Source: an uncultured Oscillospiraceae bacterium
Lineage (GTDB): Bacteria; Bacillota; Clostridia; Oscillospirales; Oscillospiraceae
Direction: 5' to 3'
Assembly: GCA_910578575.1 (NCBI GenBank)
Contig: CAJTQP010000027.1
Coordinates: 1-30,946 of the forward strand
Length of the DNA stretch: 30,946 nt
Shown: positions 6,845 to 13,644 of the stretch, one piece after another
Position numbering within the stretch: position 1 is the stretch's first letter
Layout: each line of letters starts with the position of its first letter
Translations under genes and position numbers: made by a program
The notes under the pieces: model-generated
Seen by the model: only the letters and a program-made list of their open reading frames with translations
Database searches by the model: none
Told to the model about the DNA's origin: nothing

Positions 6845-7717
6845 ATGAGAAAAAGTAAACGAAACTGTGCGCTGGCCTGCCTGTTGGCGCTGCTGTGCCT
6901 GGCAGGCTGCGGCGGGGAGCCGAAGGCTGACAAACAAGTGGCAGGGGAGTCGGATATGGCCACCCCAGTGGAGCTGGACACCCAGGGCTTAACGCCTGTC
7001 TCCGGGGAGGAGCTCTTGGATGGGGAATATGACATCCAGGTGGATTCCAGTTCCTCCATGTTTTCCATCGAAGCCTGCACGTTGACAGTGCAAGATGGAG
7101 AGATGACCGCCACTATGACCATGGGTGGTACCGGCTATCTCTATGTATACATGGGCACTGGGGAGGAAGCTGCGGCGGCAGAAGAATCGGCCTATATCCC
7201 CTTTACGGAGAATGCCGACGGCAGCCATAGCTTTATCGTACCTGTGGAGGCCCTGGATCAGGAACTCTCCTGCGCGGCATTTAGCAAGAAAAAGGAGCTG
7301 TGGTATGACCGCACCCTGGTGTTCCGCGCCGATGAACTTCCGGCCCAGGCCTATCAAACCCCCAAGGAACAGGTGACCGTTCAAAGCTTGGCCCTGGAAG
7401 ATGGGGCATACACTGTGGAAGTGAGCTTGAACGGCGGTTCCGGTCGGGCCAGTGTGACCTCTCCAGCGGTGGTAAAGGTGGAGCAGGGGGCCGCTACCGT
7501 CACTCTGGAGTGGGGCAGCGCCAACTACGATTATATGCTGGTGGAGGGGGAAAAATATCTTCCGGTCAACACCCAGGGCAACTCCACCTTTGAGGTTCCC
7601 CTGATTTGTTTTGATGCCCCTGTGAAGGTCATTGCGGATACCGTGGCCATGAGCACAGCCCATGAGATCGAATATACTCTGACCTTCGCTGCGGAAAGCT
7701 TACAGGCCGCGGCATGA
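6845..7717 (+). CDS. Lipoprotein with two repeated beta-sandwich-like domains, putative tetrapyrrole capture
   Basis: A 290-residue predicted lipoprotein (lipobox LAGC, Cys22). Two related halves follow: residues about 56-168, beginning LLDGEYDIQVDS, and about 180-287, beginning LEDGAYTVEVSL. Both run through alternating short strands to an A-x-E-Y-T-L-type or L-V-F-type end. The second half contains LEWGSANYDYMLVEGEKYLPV and NSTFEVPL, a layout reminiscent of NEAT-type haem-binding domains, although I cannot confirm that family. The gene lies between the chelatase and the solute-binding protein, in the same riboswitch-controlled operon, and overlaps the next start by 4 nt. A role in binding a corrinoid or porphyrin at the surface is inferred from context only. 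Confidence 0.75.
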   Translation: MRKSKRNCALACLLALLCLAGCGGEPKADKQVAGESDMATPVELDTQGLTPVSGEELLDGEYDIQVDSSSSMFSIEACTLTVQDGEMTATMTMGGTGYLYVYMGTGEEAAAAEESAYIPFTENADGSHSFIVPVEALDQELSCAAFSKKKELWYDRTLVFRADELPAQAYQTPKEQVTVQSLALEDGAYTVEVSLNGGSGRASVTSPAVVKVEQGAATVTLEWGSANYDYMLVEGEKYLPVNTQGNSTFEVPLICFDAPVKVIADTVAMSTAHEIEYTLTFAAESLQAAA

Positions 7718-8883
7718 AACAGTGTTCCAGCCTACCCATCGTTCTTATGCTTTTTCTGCTGCTCCTCACCGCCTGCGGGGAAGTGGGGGAAGGAGGGAGA
7801 AAAGCGCCCTCCCAGGCCACTGAGACAGTGGCCTGGGACAGCATGGAGCCGGACCATCACATGGACTTGGAATACGCCCAGCAATTCGATGTGGCGTTTT
7901 ATCCGGGGGACTATGCCCTGATCACCATAGAGGATAGTGGCCGCTATCTCCTGGTGCCAGAGGGCAAGGCAGTACCGGAGGGGCTGACGCAGGACATTGT
8001 CGTGCTGCAACAGCCCTTAGCGCGCATTTACCTTGCGGCCTCCTCCGCCATGGATTTTTTCCGCCAGATCGACGCCCTGCATACCGTGTGTATGACCAGC
8101 ACCCAGCGGTCCAACTGGCGTCTGCCGGAGGTGGTGGAGGCCCTGGACCGGGGGGAGATGCTCTATGTGGGCAAGTACAGTGAGCCGGACTATGAGCGCA
8201 TCGTCACCGAGGGCTGTGACCTGGTTGTGGAGTCCACCATGATCCACCACAGCCCCAAGACCCTGGAGCAGTTGACGGCCCTGGGCCTGCCGGTGATGGT
8301 GGAGCGCTCCAGCTATGAGCCCCATCCCCTGGGGCGGATGGAGTGGGTCCGGCTCTACGGCCTGCTCACCGGCAAAAGTCAGGAGGCCGATGCCTGGTTC
8401 GACCAGGAGCTGGCCCGCCTGTCTGATATCCTGGAGCAGGAGAGCGGGGACCAGACGGTGGCATTTTTCTACATCACCGCCAACGGCGCGGCCAATGTGC
8501 GCAAACCGGGGGACTATGTGGCCAAGATGATCCAACTGGCCGGGGGGAACTATGTGTTCTCATCGCTGCCAGGGGAGGAAACTGCTCTGTCCACGGTGAA
8601 CATGCAGATGGAGGCCTTCTATGCGGGGGCCTGGGACGCGGATGTTTTGATTTACAACAGCGCCATTGACGGCGAGCTGGAGACCATTGAGCAGCTTGTG
8701 GAAAAGGACGGGCTGTTGGCAGACTTCAAGGCGGTGCAGACGGGAAAGGTCTGGTGTACTGGCAAGAGCATGTTCCAGCAGACCACCGCCGTGGGGGACA
8801 TCATCCTGGATATCCACAACATTGTCAGCGGAAAGGCGGAAAAGGGCGCAGAGATGAACGTCCTATACCGCCTGACCCAGTAG
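7714..8883 (+). CDS. BtuF-like ABC transporter solute-binding lipoprotein
   Basis: A 389-residue extracytoplasmic binding protein with lipobox LTAC (Cys21). The mature part has the class III binding-protein layout: an N-lobe with LVPEGKAVPEGL and IYLAASSAMDFFRQI, a long rigid helix region around KSQEADAWFDQELARLSDIL, then a C-lobe with GGNYVFSSLPGEE and WDADVLIYNSA. This class delivers cobalamin, siderophores or haem to FecCD-type permeases. The start overlaps the preceding stop (ATGA), and the permease follows 21 nt after its stop. Riboswitch control makes a corrinoid the most likely ligand, but substrate specificity cannot be read from the sequence. Confidence 0.88.
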   Translation: MKQCSSLPIVLMLFLLLLTACGEVGEGGRKAPSQATETVAWDSMEPDHHMDLEYAQQFDVAFYPGDYALITIEDSGRYLLVPEGKAVPEGLTQDIVVLQQPLARIYLAASSAMDFFRQIDALHTVCMTSTQRSNWRLPEVVEALDRGEMLYVGKYSEPDYERIVTEGCDLVVESTMIHHSPKTLEQLTALGLPVMVERSSYEPHPLGRMEWVRLYGLLTGKSQEADAWFDQELARLSDILEQESGDQTVAFFYITANGAANVRKPGDYVAKMIQLAGGNYVFSSLPGEETALSTVNMQMEAFYAGAWDADVLIYNSAIDGELETIEQLVEKDGLLADFKAVQTGKVWCTGKSMFQQTTAVGDIILDIHNIVSGKAEKGAEMNVLYRLTQ

Positions 8884-8904
8884 GAGACAAAAGGGAGAGG
8901 GAGC

Positions 8905-9912
8905 ATGAAACAGAACCGTCGGTACGCCCTGGGCTACCTGCTCTTGCTGCTTTTGTTGGCGGCGCTGCTTCTGTTGGGGATTTTCGCCGGCAGTGTGGCC
9001 CTGGAGCCAGAGCGGGTCCTGGCGATCCTCCTGGGACGGGAGCAGGACACCCCCCAGGCGCAGATCCTCATGCGCAGCCGCCTGCCCCGTGTGTTGGCTT
9101 CGGCCATCCTGGGCGGAGCGCTGTCGGTGGCGGGGTTCCTTCTCCAGACCTTTTTTGCCAACCCCATTGCGGGCCCCTTTGTGCTGGGCATCTCCTCCGG
9201 GGCGAAGCTGGTGGTGGCCCTGGTGACCATCGCGGCGCTGAGCCGGGGCATCGTGCTGGGCTCGGTGGCGTGGATCGCGGCGGCCTTTGTGGGCTCCATG
9301 ATCTCCATGGGCTTTGTGCTGCTGATTGCGGGACGGGTGAAAAGCCGGTCTATGCTCATCATCTGCGGCGTGATGATCGGCTATATCTGCTCCGCCATCA
9401 CCGATTTTGCGGTGAATTTTGCCGACGACAGCAACATCGTCAACCTGCACAACTGGTCTATGGGCAGTTTTTCCGGCCTATCCTGGGCGAACCTACGCAC
9501 CATGACGCCGGTGATCGCGGTGGCGATGCTGTGTACGCTGTTGCTGGCCAAGCCCATGGCGGCGTATCAGCTGGGGGAGAGCTATGCCGCCAACGTTGGG
9601 GTGCGGATCAAGCCCTTTCGAGTGGCGCTGATCCTCCTCTCCGGCCTGCTCTCCGCCTGCGTGACTGCCTTTGCCGGGCCCATCTCCTTTGTGGGCATCG
9701 CGGTGCCGCAGTTGGTGAAGGGGCTGTTTCGCACAGCCAAGCCCCTGGTGATCCTGCCTGCCTCTTTTCTGGGGGGGGCGGTGTTCTGCCTGCTGTGCGA
9801 CATGATTGCCCGGACAGTCTTTGCCCCCACGGAGTTGAGCATCAGCTCTGTGACCGCGCTGCTGGGGGCGCCGGTGGTCATTGCGGTGATGCTACGCCGC
9901 CAGAGGATGTGA
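8905..9912 (+). CDS. btuC: FecCD/BtuC-type ABC transporter permease
   Basis: A 335-residue permease with about ten hydrophobic segments, typical of the FecCD family (BtuC 326 residues). Recognisable blocks are RLPRVLASAILGGALSVAGF (residues about 54-73), NPIAGPFVLGISSGAKLVVA, the NLHNWSMGSFSGLSW region, and the cytoplasmic coupling loop FAGPISFVGIAVPQLVKGLF. AGGGAGAGGG precedes the ATG. The ATPase starts 5 nt after its stop. It forms the channel of the cobalamin-regulated importer. Assignment to cobalamin rather than haem or siderophore rests on the riboswitch. Confidence 0.9.
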   Translation: MKQNRRYALGYLLLLLLLAALLLLGIFAGSVALEPERVLAILLGREQDTPQAQILMRSRLPRVLASAILGGALSVAGFLLQTFFANPIAGPFVLGISSGAKLVVALVTIAALSRGIVLGSVAWIAAAFVGSMISMGFVLLIAGRVKSRSMLIICGVMIGYICSAITDFAVNFADDSNIVNLHNWSMGSFSGLSWANLRTMTPVIAVAMLCTLLLAKPMAAYQLGESYAANVGVRIKPFRVALILLSGLLSACVTAFAGPISFVGIAVPQLVKGLFRTAKPLVILPASFLGGAVFCLLCDMIARTVFAPTELSISSVTALLGAPVVIAVMLRRQRM

Positions 9913-9917
9913 GGGAT

Positions 9918-11036
9918 ATGGAGCAGCCAATTTTACACAGCCAAAACCTATCGGTGGGCTATGGGGGAAAGGCGCTGCTGGAGGATATCTGCCTGGCAGT
10001 GCGCCCCGGACAGATCCTTACCCTCATTGGACCCAATGGGGTGGGGAAATCTACGCTGTTAAAAACTCTCTCCAGACTCTTGGCCCCTGTGGGGGGGACA
10101 GTTCTGTTGCAGGGGAAGGAGCTGCGCCAACTGCCGGAGCGGGAGCTGGCGTTGCAGTTGTCCATCCTCACCACCGAGCGGGTGATGCCGGAGCTGATGC
10201 GCTGCGAGGAGGTGGTGGGCACAGGACGCTACCCCCACACCGGGCGCTTGGGTCTGCTCACCCCGGCGGACCGGGCGCAGGTGGAGGCGGCCATGGAGCT
10301 GGTGGGGGTGAAGGAACTGCGGGATCAGGAGTTTCGCCGCCTCAGCGACGGCCAGCGCCAGCGGGTGATGCTGGCTCGTGCAATCTGCCAAGAACCCCAG
10401 GTGATGATCCTGGATGAGCCCACTTCCTTTTTGGATATCCGCTACAAATTGGAGCTGCTAGAATTGTTGAAAAAGCTGGTCCATAGCCGGAATTTGGCTG
10501 TGGTCATGAGTTTACATGAATTGGATTTGGCACAGAAGGGGTCTGACCTTGTCCTCTGCGTAGGCGAGGGCGGGATCCAGCGCTGGGGGACGCCGGAGGA
10601 GGTGTTTACCGCCGGGTATATCCACCAGCTATACGGCGTGACCCAGGGCAGCTTTGACCCAAGCTATGGCAGCCTGGAGCTCCCCTCGGTGGCAGGGGAG
10701 CCGGAGGTGTTCGTCATTGGTGGCGGGGGCAGCGGGATTCCCGTCTACCGCCGCTTGCAGCGCCAGGGCATTCCCTTTGGGGCGGGGGTGCTCCAGGAGA
10801 ATGACGTGGACCTTCCCGTGGCCCGTGCCTTGGCGGCGCGGTTGATCACGGAGCAGGCCTTTGAGCCCATCGGTCCCAGGGCCCTGGAGGAGGCCGCCGC
10901 CGTGGTGGGCCAGTGCCGGCGGCTGATCTGTTGTGTGGAGCGCTTCGGGAGTATGAACGAGGGCAACCGCAGCCTATTGCAGTTGGCGCGGCAGAGGGGG
11001 CTTTCCGTGGAAATCGAGGGCGCGGGCAGGGCGTAG
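9918..11036 (+). CDS. btuD: BtuD-like ABC ATPase with C-terminal extra domain
   Basis: A 372-residue ATPase that powers the importer. Residues 1-243 are a complete nucleotide-binding domain: Walker A GPNGVGKST (38-46), ABC signature LSDGQRQR (142-149; Asp replaces the first Gly of LSGGQ), Walker B VMILDEPT (162-169) and the switch His in MSLHELDLAQ. Residues about 244-372 are additional to the usual length of about 250. They begin a new fold with VFVIGGGGSGIPVYRRL (264-280), a Rossmann-like glycine-rich loop, and contain VLQENDVDLPVARALAARL and LICCVERFGSMNEGN. I do not recognise this domain. The ATG 5 nt after the btuC stop is chosen. The frame stays open far upstream through btuC, but that is a GC-rich shadow. 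Confidence 0.9.
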   Translation: MEQPILHSQNLSVGYGGKALLEDICLAVRPGQILTLIGPNGVGKSTLLKTLSRLLAPVGGTVLLQGKELRQLPERELALQLSILTTERVMPELMRCEEVVGTGRYPHTGRLGLLTPADRAQVEAAMELVGVKELRDQEFRRLSDGQRQRVMLARAICQEPQVMILDEPTSFLDIRYKLELLELLKKLVHSRNLAVVMSLHELDLAQKGSDLVLCVGEGGIQRWGTPEEVFTAGYIHQLYGVTQGSFDPSYGSLELPSVAGEPEVFVIGGGGSGIPVYRRLQRQGIPFGAGVLQENDVDLPVARALAARLITEQAFEPIGPRALEEAAAVVGQCRRLICCVERFGSMNEGNRSLLQLARQRGLSVEIEGAGRA

Positions 11037-11053
11037 AGGCCCCGCTGCCGTCC

Positions 11054-11087
11054 AAAACAGGTTCGTTTTTTCGGACCTGTTTTTTTG
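11054..11087 (+). terminator. Terminator of the cobalamin operon
   Basis: AAAACAGGTTCG (11054-11065) pairs with 11072-11083 (one G-U) and runs into a T-rich tract. It follows the last operon gene by 17 nt. Confidence 0.9.
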
Positions 11088-11111
11088 TTTATGAAACGGT
11101 TTTCCGGTTAA

Positions 11112-11130
11112 TATCCCAAAATTCGGGATA
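11112..11130. promoter_or_regulatory. Palindrome upstream of the small XRE gene
   Basis: TATCCC (11112-11117) and GGGATA (11125-11130) flank a 7-nt AT-rich centre. It lies 80 nt before the start of the XRE gene, where an autorepressor might bind. No convincing -35/-10 pair could be fixed beside it. Confidence 0.35.
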
Positions 11131-11209
11131 ATTCGCCAGAGGAGAAATATTGTTCCTTTTTTTAGCCTTACATTTTCTTTATGCTAGGATCAAGAAAGGA
11201 GGTGTAAGT

Positions 11210-11437
11210 ATGGCCGCTTTAGCACTCCTGAACCATGAGATCCTGCGGCGGGAGATGAAGGCACGAAAGCTGACAGAGGAAGCCTTGGCGGAACAGCTAG
11301 GGATTACGGATCGTCATTTACGTAATCTGCTCACCAAGGATACCAACTCCTCCTGTTCTCTGGTCTACAGGATCAGCAAGGTCTTTGGGATTCCCATGGA
11401 AGTGCTTGTGGAGCCTAAGACAACGGAGCGGTCATAA
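11210..11437 (+). CDS. Small XRE-family HTH protein
   Basis: A 75-residue protein consisting of little more than a helix-turn-helix: EILRREMKARKLTEEALAEQLGITDRHLRNLL is the DNA-binding core, then SSCSLVYRISKVFGIPMEVLV completes the five-helix XRE fold. AAGGAGGTG ends 6 nt before the ATG at 11210; the 20-codon in-frame extension upstream lacks a site and covers the probable promoter region. It lies between the B12 operon terminator and sigK. It could be a DNA-binding regulator of either neighbour or of itself. No target is evident beyond the palindrome at 11112-11130. Confidence 0.82.
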   Translation: MAALALLNHEILRREMKARKLTEEALAEQLGITDRHLRNLLTKDTNSSCSLVYRISKVFGIPMEVLVEPKTTERS

Positions 11438-11490
11438 GCCCGCGGGACGGTAAAGTCCCCCAAAGAAAAGGCTTTTGACCTGCACCCACA

Positions 11491-11525
11491 AAACCCGCAG
11501 ACGGACAGACTCCGCCTGCGGGTTT
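11491..11525 (+). terminator. Strong hairpin between the XRE gene and sigK
   Basis: Arms 11491-11505 and 11511-11525 pair over 15 bp (one G-U) around cagac. The right arm ends in GGGTTT and is followed by gtgtat, so the U-tract is short. It probably terminates transcription from the XRE gene before sigK. Confidence 0.75.
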
Positions 11526-11599
11526 GTGTATACAGCGGTAAATTTTAGGAAAGGGAGACAGGCACAGGGGAATAGAGTAGAACGTAGGAGGTGTTGCCA

Positions 11600-12283
11600 A
11601 TGATTACAGCGTGGCTCATGCTGCTGCTCAATACGGTCTGCTTTCCCCTGCGGCTGGGCAATACCGGCTCCTTCCCCCGGCCCTTGAAGGCGGAGGAGGA
11701 GCGGGAATACTTAGCGCGCTTTGCCCAGGGGGACATGGAGGCCAGGAACAAGCTCATCGAGCACAATTTACGCCTGGTGTCCCACATACTGAAGAAATAC
11801 TATGTCCAGGCCAGCGACCAGGATGACCTGCTCTCCATCGGGACCATCGGGCTCATCAAGGGAATCTCTACCTTCAAGCCGGACAAGAACGTCCGTCTGG
11901 CCACCTATGCCAGCCGCTGTGTGGAGAACGAGATCTTGATGTACTTCCGCAGCCAGCGGAAATACCAGGGGGACGTCTCTCTCTCCGACTCCATTGAGTC
12001 CGACCGGGAGGGCAACGCCCTGTCCCTGATGGACGTGATCAGCGTAGACGACGATATGCTGGAAAACCTGGACACCAGGGACTCCTGTGCCAAGGTCCGC
12101 AAATGCGTCCAGAGCTGCCTGACTCCGCGGGAGGCCAAGGTGGTGACCCTGCGCTATGGTCTGGACGGCGAGGGCCCCCGGACCCAGCGGGAGATTGCTG
12201 CCGCCTGCGGGATCAGCCGTTCTTACGTTTCCCGCCTGGAAAAGAAGGCTTTGGGCAAGCTGCGGGAGGGGATGGAACGGTAA
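11600..12283 (+). CDS. sigK: Sporulation sigma factor sigma-K
   Basis: A 227-residue sigma-70 family protein, the late mother-cell sigma factor that drives coat and maturation genes. Residues 1 to about 20 (MITAWLMLLLNTVCFPLRLG) form the hydrophobic pro-sequence expected to be cleaved by SpoIVFB. The mature part begins near SFPRPLKAEEEREYLARF. Region 2 is highly conserved (NKLIEHNLRLVSHILKKYY; DQDDLLSIGTIGLIKGISTF; RLATYASRCVENEILMYF), and region 4 has TPREAKVVTLRYGLDG and REIAAACGISRSYVSRLEKKAL. AGGAGG at 11586-11591 selects ATG 11600 over GTG 11591. The gene is uninterrupted, so no skin-type element splits it here. Confidence 0.94.
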   Translation: MITAWLMLLLNTVCFPLRLGNTGSFPRPLKAEEEREYLARFAQGDMEARNKLIEHNLRLVSHILKKYYVQASDQDDLLSIGTIGLIKGISTFKPDKNVRLATYASRCVENEILMYFRSQRKYQGDVSLSDSIESDREGNALSLMDVISVDDDMLENLDTRDSCAKVRKCVQSCLTPREAKVVTLRYGLDGEGPRTQREIAAACGISRSYVSRLEKKALGKLREGMER

Positions 12284-12318
12284 TCTGTACCCACCGCCAG
12301 GGAGGGGCAGACAGGATG

Positions 12319-12585
12319 TCATGGGAGCTGTCCGCCCCCTCCCTGGCTGCGGATCAAGGCCAGCTTTTCCTGGCGGCTCAACTGCTTGATGGCCCACTCC
12401 CTGGACATGGCGGCCTGTTTTGTGGGAAAGCGTTCCCAGTAGACCAGGGCCACCGGACGCCGGGCGCGGGTGTATTTGGCGCCCCGTCCGGCGTTGTGGG
12501 CGGTGAGACGCTTTGCCAAGTCATTGGTCCAGCCGGTGTACAGGCTGCCGTCGGCGCAGCGAAGGATATAGGTAAAACTTTCCAT
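12319..12585 (-). CDS. GIY-YIG domain protein (YhbQ/UPF0213-like)
   Basis: An 88-residue single-domain member of the GIY-YIG nuclease superfamily. The hallmark motifs are FTYILRCADGSLYTGWTND (the Y-x-L and Y-T-G pair), the Arg in LAKRLTAHNAGRGAKYTRARRP, and Glu in VYWERFPTKQAAMSREWAIKQLSRQEKLALI. This matches the small stand-alone UPF0213 group, whose cellular function is uncertain; some members cut DNA. AAGGGGA precedes the ATG on the minus strand. It is the only minus-strand gene between sigK and the thioesterase, and is convergent with sigK. Confidence 0.9.
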   Translation of the reverse strand: MESFTYILRCADGSLYTGWTNDLAKRLTAHNAGRGAKYTRARRPVALVYWERFPTKQAAMSREWAIKQLSRQEKLALIRSQGGGGQLP

Positions 12586-12594
12586 GCCGTCCCC

Positions 12595-12623
12595 TTGCGT
12601 TCTCTGAAACTTTCCTGTAAAAT
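12595..12623 (+). promoter_or_regulatory. Promoter of the thioesterase gene
   Basis: TTGCGT (12595-12600) and TAAAAT (12618-12623) are 17 nt apart on the plus strand. A leader of about 90 nt follows before the ATG at 12720. Confidence 0.55.
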
Positions 12624-12719
12624 ATCCCTTACCGTGAAAATTCCGGCGGATACAGTGGGATAGAACTCCTGTATCATACGGCAGTTTTCCTGGATTTTCA
12701 AGAAAAAGGATCGGGAAGA

Positions 12720-13457
12720 ATGAAAAATTACCTAGAAAAGGAGCTGCTGGTCTCCGCAGCCTATGTGGACCGGGATTGCGAGATGGGGCCCTTCCACGCC
12801 TCCCTCCTCTTTCAGGATGGGATGACAGAGCTGTTCTACCAATACGGCTGTGATGCCGTGCGTATGAGCCAGACCCACGGCATGGTCTGGGCAGTGGTGC
12901 GCAGCAAGCTGTGTTATGACCGCATCCCCCGGTGGATGGAGCAGGTGCGGCTCCGGGTATTCCCGGTGAAGCTGACCTCGCTGGCCATTCACCTGGACAG
13001 CCAGGTGGAGACCTTGGATGGGACTCCCTTGGTCCGCGGCCGCCAAGAGCTTTGCCCCATCGACGTGGCCAACCATGCCATGGGCCGCATCCACGCCACC
13101 CCCTTCCCCCAGGACATTGCGCTGCTGCCCCCGGTGGTGACCGAGCCCTTCCGGCGGCGCAAGGTGGTGCTGGAGGAGATGGACTTGGTGTACCGGCACC
13201 AGGTCCGCACCATGGACACAGATATGAACAGCCACATCAACAATACGGCCTATGTCCGCTTGATTGCCGATGCCTTCCCCTCTGCATTCTGGGACAAGCA
13301 CCGGCTCCGGACCTTTGACATCCAATACGCCAACGAGGGCCGGGAGGGGGAAACCCTGGAAATTTTGCACCGCCAGGAGGGCCAGGAGCATATCGTTTTC
13401 CTTCAGGCAGGGGCGAGGACTTTGGCGAAATCCTTCCTCCAGGTGGAGGAGAAGTGA
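12720..13457 (+). CDS. Acyl-ACP thioesterase (FatA/FatB-type)
   Basis: A 245-residue protein with two hotdog folds that should hydrolyse acyl-ACP to release free fatty acid in the cytoplasm. The N-terminal hotdog has DRDCEMGPFHASLLFQDG, and FYQYGCDAVRMSQTHGMVWAV resembles the family's helix. The C-terminal hotdog contains RTMDTDMNSHINNTAYVRLI (residues about 162-181), the D-x-N-x-H-x-N-N catalytic pattern of plant-type acyl-ACP thioesterases. It has its own promoter and no neighbouring fatty-acid genes. Chain-length preference cannot be inferred. Confidence 0.9.
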   Translation: MKNYLEKELLVSAAYVDRDCEMGPFHASLLFQDGMTELFYQYGCDAVRMSQTHGMVWAVVRSKLCYDRIPRWMEQVRLRVFPVKLTSLAIHLDSQVETLDGTPLVRGRQELCPIDVANHAMGRIHATPFPQDIALLPPVVTEPFRRRKVVLEEMDLVYRHQVRTMDTDMNSHINNTAYVRLIADAFPSAFWDKHRLRTFDIQYANEGREGETLEILHRQEGQEHIVFLQAGARTLAKSFLQVEEK

Positions 13458-13529
13458 GCCACCCATGAGGCAGGCAGGCAGACCCTGTCGGGAAGAGGGA
13501 AAAGAAGGGGAAGAAAAACTTCCCGGAAA

Positions 13530-13560
13530 CCTTGCAATTACAAGGAAAATCCGCTACACT
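13530..13560 (+). promoter_or_regulatory. Promoter of the SLH-Ldt gene with a palindrome over the -35
   Basis: TTGCAA (13532-13537) and TACACT (13555-13560) are exactly 17 nt apart. The -35 lies within the near-palindrome CCTTGCAATTACAAGG (13530-13545; 14 of 16 positions symmetric), so a bound regulator could occlude it. Confidence 0.65.
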
Positions 13561-13644
13561 ACAGGGAGGAAACTTCTGCCTTGGGGTGCCTTTTGCAGCT
13601 TCTGGGCAAATGTACCGGGGGAGACCCCATTGGAGGAATGAGAG

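Noticed and set aside
8754..9917. Upstream extension of the BtuD frame through btuC
   Set aside because: The frame is open only because of high GC; btuC has a complete, recognisable protein on another frame, and the ATPase starts at 9918 with the normal NBD N-terminus.
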